From: Diphasiastrum complanatum
Taxonomy: Eukaryota; Streptophyta; Lycopodiopsida; Lycopodiales; Lycopodiaceae
Direction: 5' to 3'
Assembly (NCBI GenBank): GCA_029204225.1
Contig: CM055096.1
Coordinates: 60,240,957 to 60,304,956 of the forward strand
DNA: 64,000 nucleotides
Shown: one piece after another, positions 63,534-64,000 of the stretch
Layout of the letters: each line of letters starts with the position of its first letter
Numbering within the stretch: the stretch's first letter is position 1
The notes under the pieces: generated by a model
The model's database searches: none
What the model saw: the letters and a program-made list of their open reading frames with translations, nothing else
Told to the model about the DNA's origin: nothing
Program-made: the position numbers and the translations under genes

Positions 63534-64000
63534 CTTGTTACGTTCACGTCCTGCATATAGAATTCGACATAATCCTAGACTTGGATACATGATAGTCCAA
63601 TACGTGAGGTTATTGATTACACCTTGTTATTCCGAACTTTGTGAGAGCCCAGTCACATAGGTGGAGCTAGTGCATGGGTTAGGATGGCTATTGGCATGTG
63701 TAAAGTATCAATAGTGATGAAAAGCGCTTTTAGGGATATTCTTGGCTTGCATGGGCACATGCACAGGAGAGGCTGAGGCTATATATCCAGGTAGGAACTT
63801 GTTCTATTATCATTCCATTGTATGGTTTTCATTACCAGTTTCCTCTCTCTACACCTCCATCCTATCTCGTGGCTCAGGGGTGATGCTACTGGAGATTGAT
63901 CGGTGGCTTCTCATTGGTTGAGTAGTTTTGCTCCACCGTTGTCCCTTTGTGTTTGTCTTGTAAGCAGGATCTTGAGGAGCCGTCCCTTACAGTGATATCA

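Larger units (their letters stand above)
57736..64000 (+). other. IPO9: IPO9 intron 12, at least 6.3 kb, hosting a Copia element
   Basis: The gene is incomplete after exon 12 and no further importin-9 motif occurs up to the right edge. Apart from the Copia insertion, 57736-58241 and 63539-64000 contain no recognised genes. Confidence 0.75.

Noticed and set aside
63961-64000. Possible IPO9 exon 13 after AAGCAG at about 63967
   Set aside because: In the phase required after exon 12 it meets a stop after two codons, and it does not resemble the next importin-9 segment.

Overview
The window looks like nuclear DNA of a land plant with a large, retrotransposon-rich genome. The evidence is one spliced housekeeping gene with plant-type importin-9 sequence, several LTR retrotransposons primed by tRNA-iMet or tRNA-Asp sites, LINEs, a hAT transposon, and a decayed chloroplast-type chaperonin-60 fragment. 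There is no bacterial gene organisation. I cannot name the species; a non-seed plant such as a fern or lycophyte is a guess.

Layout. Positions 1-13,000 hold nested, decayed Ty3/gypsy elements with a tRNA-Asp primer site and a gag carrying several zinc knuckles. Copia LTRs in reverse orientation interrupt them, and a 0.9-kb direct duplication lies at 2.7-5.1 kb. Positions 13,400-25,500 are mostly minus-strand elements: a gypsy integrase tail, a likely 1-kb gypsy LTR, a nearly complete Copia polyprotein (16.0-19.7 kb) with leader and LTR, a gypsy RT-RNase H-integrase block (21.8-24.5 kb), and a chaperonin-60 fragment. Positions 25,500-37,400 are mainly non-coding, with hairpin and inverted-repeat elements at 28.6-29.5 kb, a Copia LTR plus gag remnant at 31.7 kb and a gypsy RT remnant at 35 kb.

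The only host gene I can support is importin-9 (IPO9, plus strand). Twelve coding exons run from 37,411 to 57,735 and encode about the first 387 residues; the gene continues past the right edge. Every exon joins in frame. Intron 2 has ATATCCTT at its 5' end, CAC at its 3' end and a branch-like motif 10 nt upstream, so it reads as a U12-type AT-AC intron. Intron 6 has grown to 12.3 kb by insertion of a head-to-tail series of LINE fragments with (TC)n tails, a solo LTR with target duplication and a hAT element. Intron 12 carries a Copia element (58,242-63,533) with two LTRs and a perfect 5-bp target duplication, but no recognisable reverse transcriptase.

No new defence or metabolic system is visible. 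The observations most worth checking are the AT-AC intron, the serial LINE insertions at (TC)n tails, and the RT-less Copia element that still bears signs of recent transposition.
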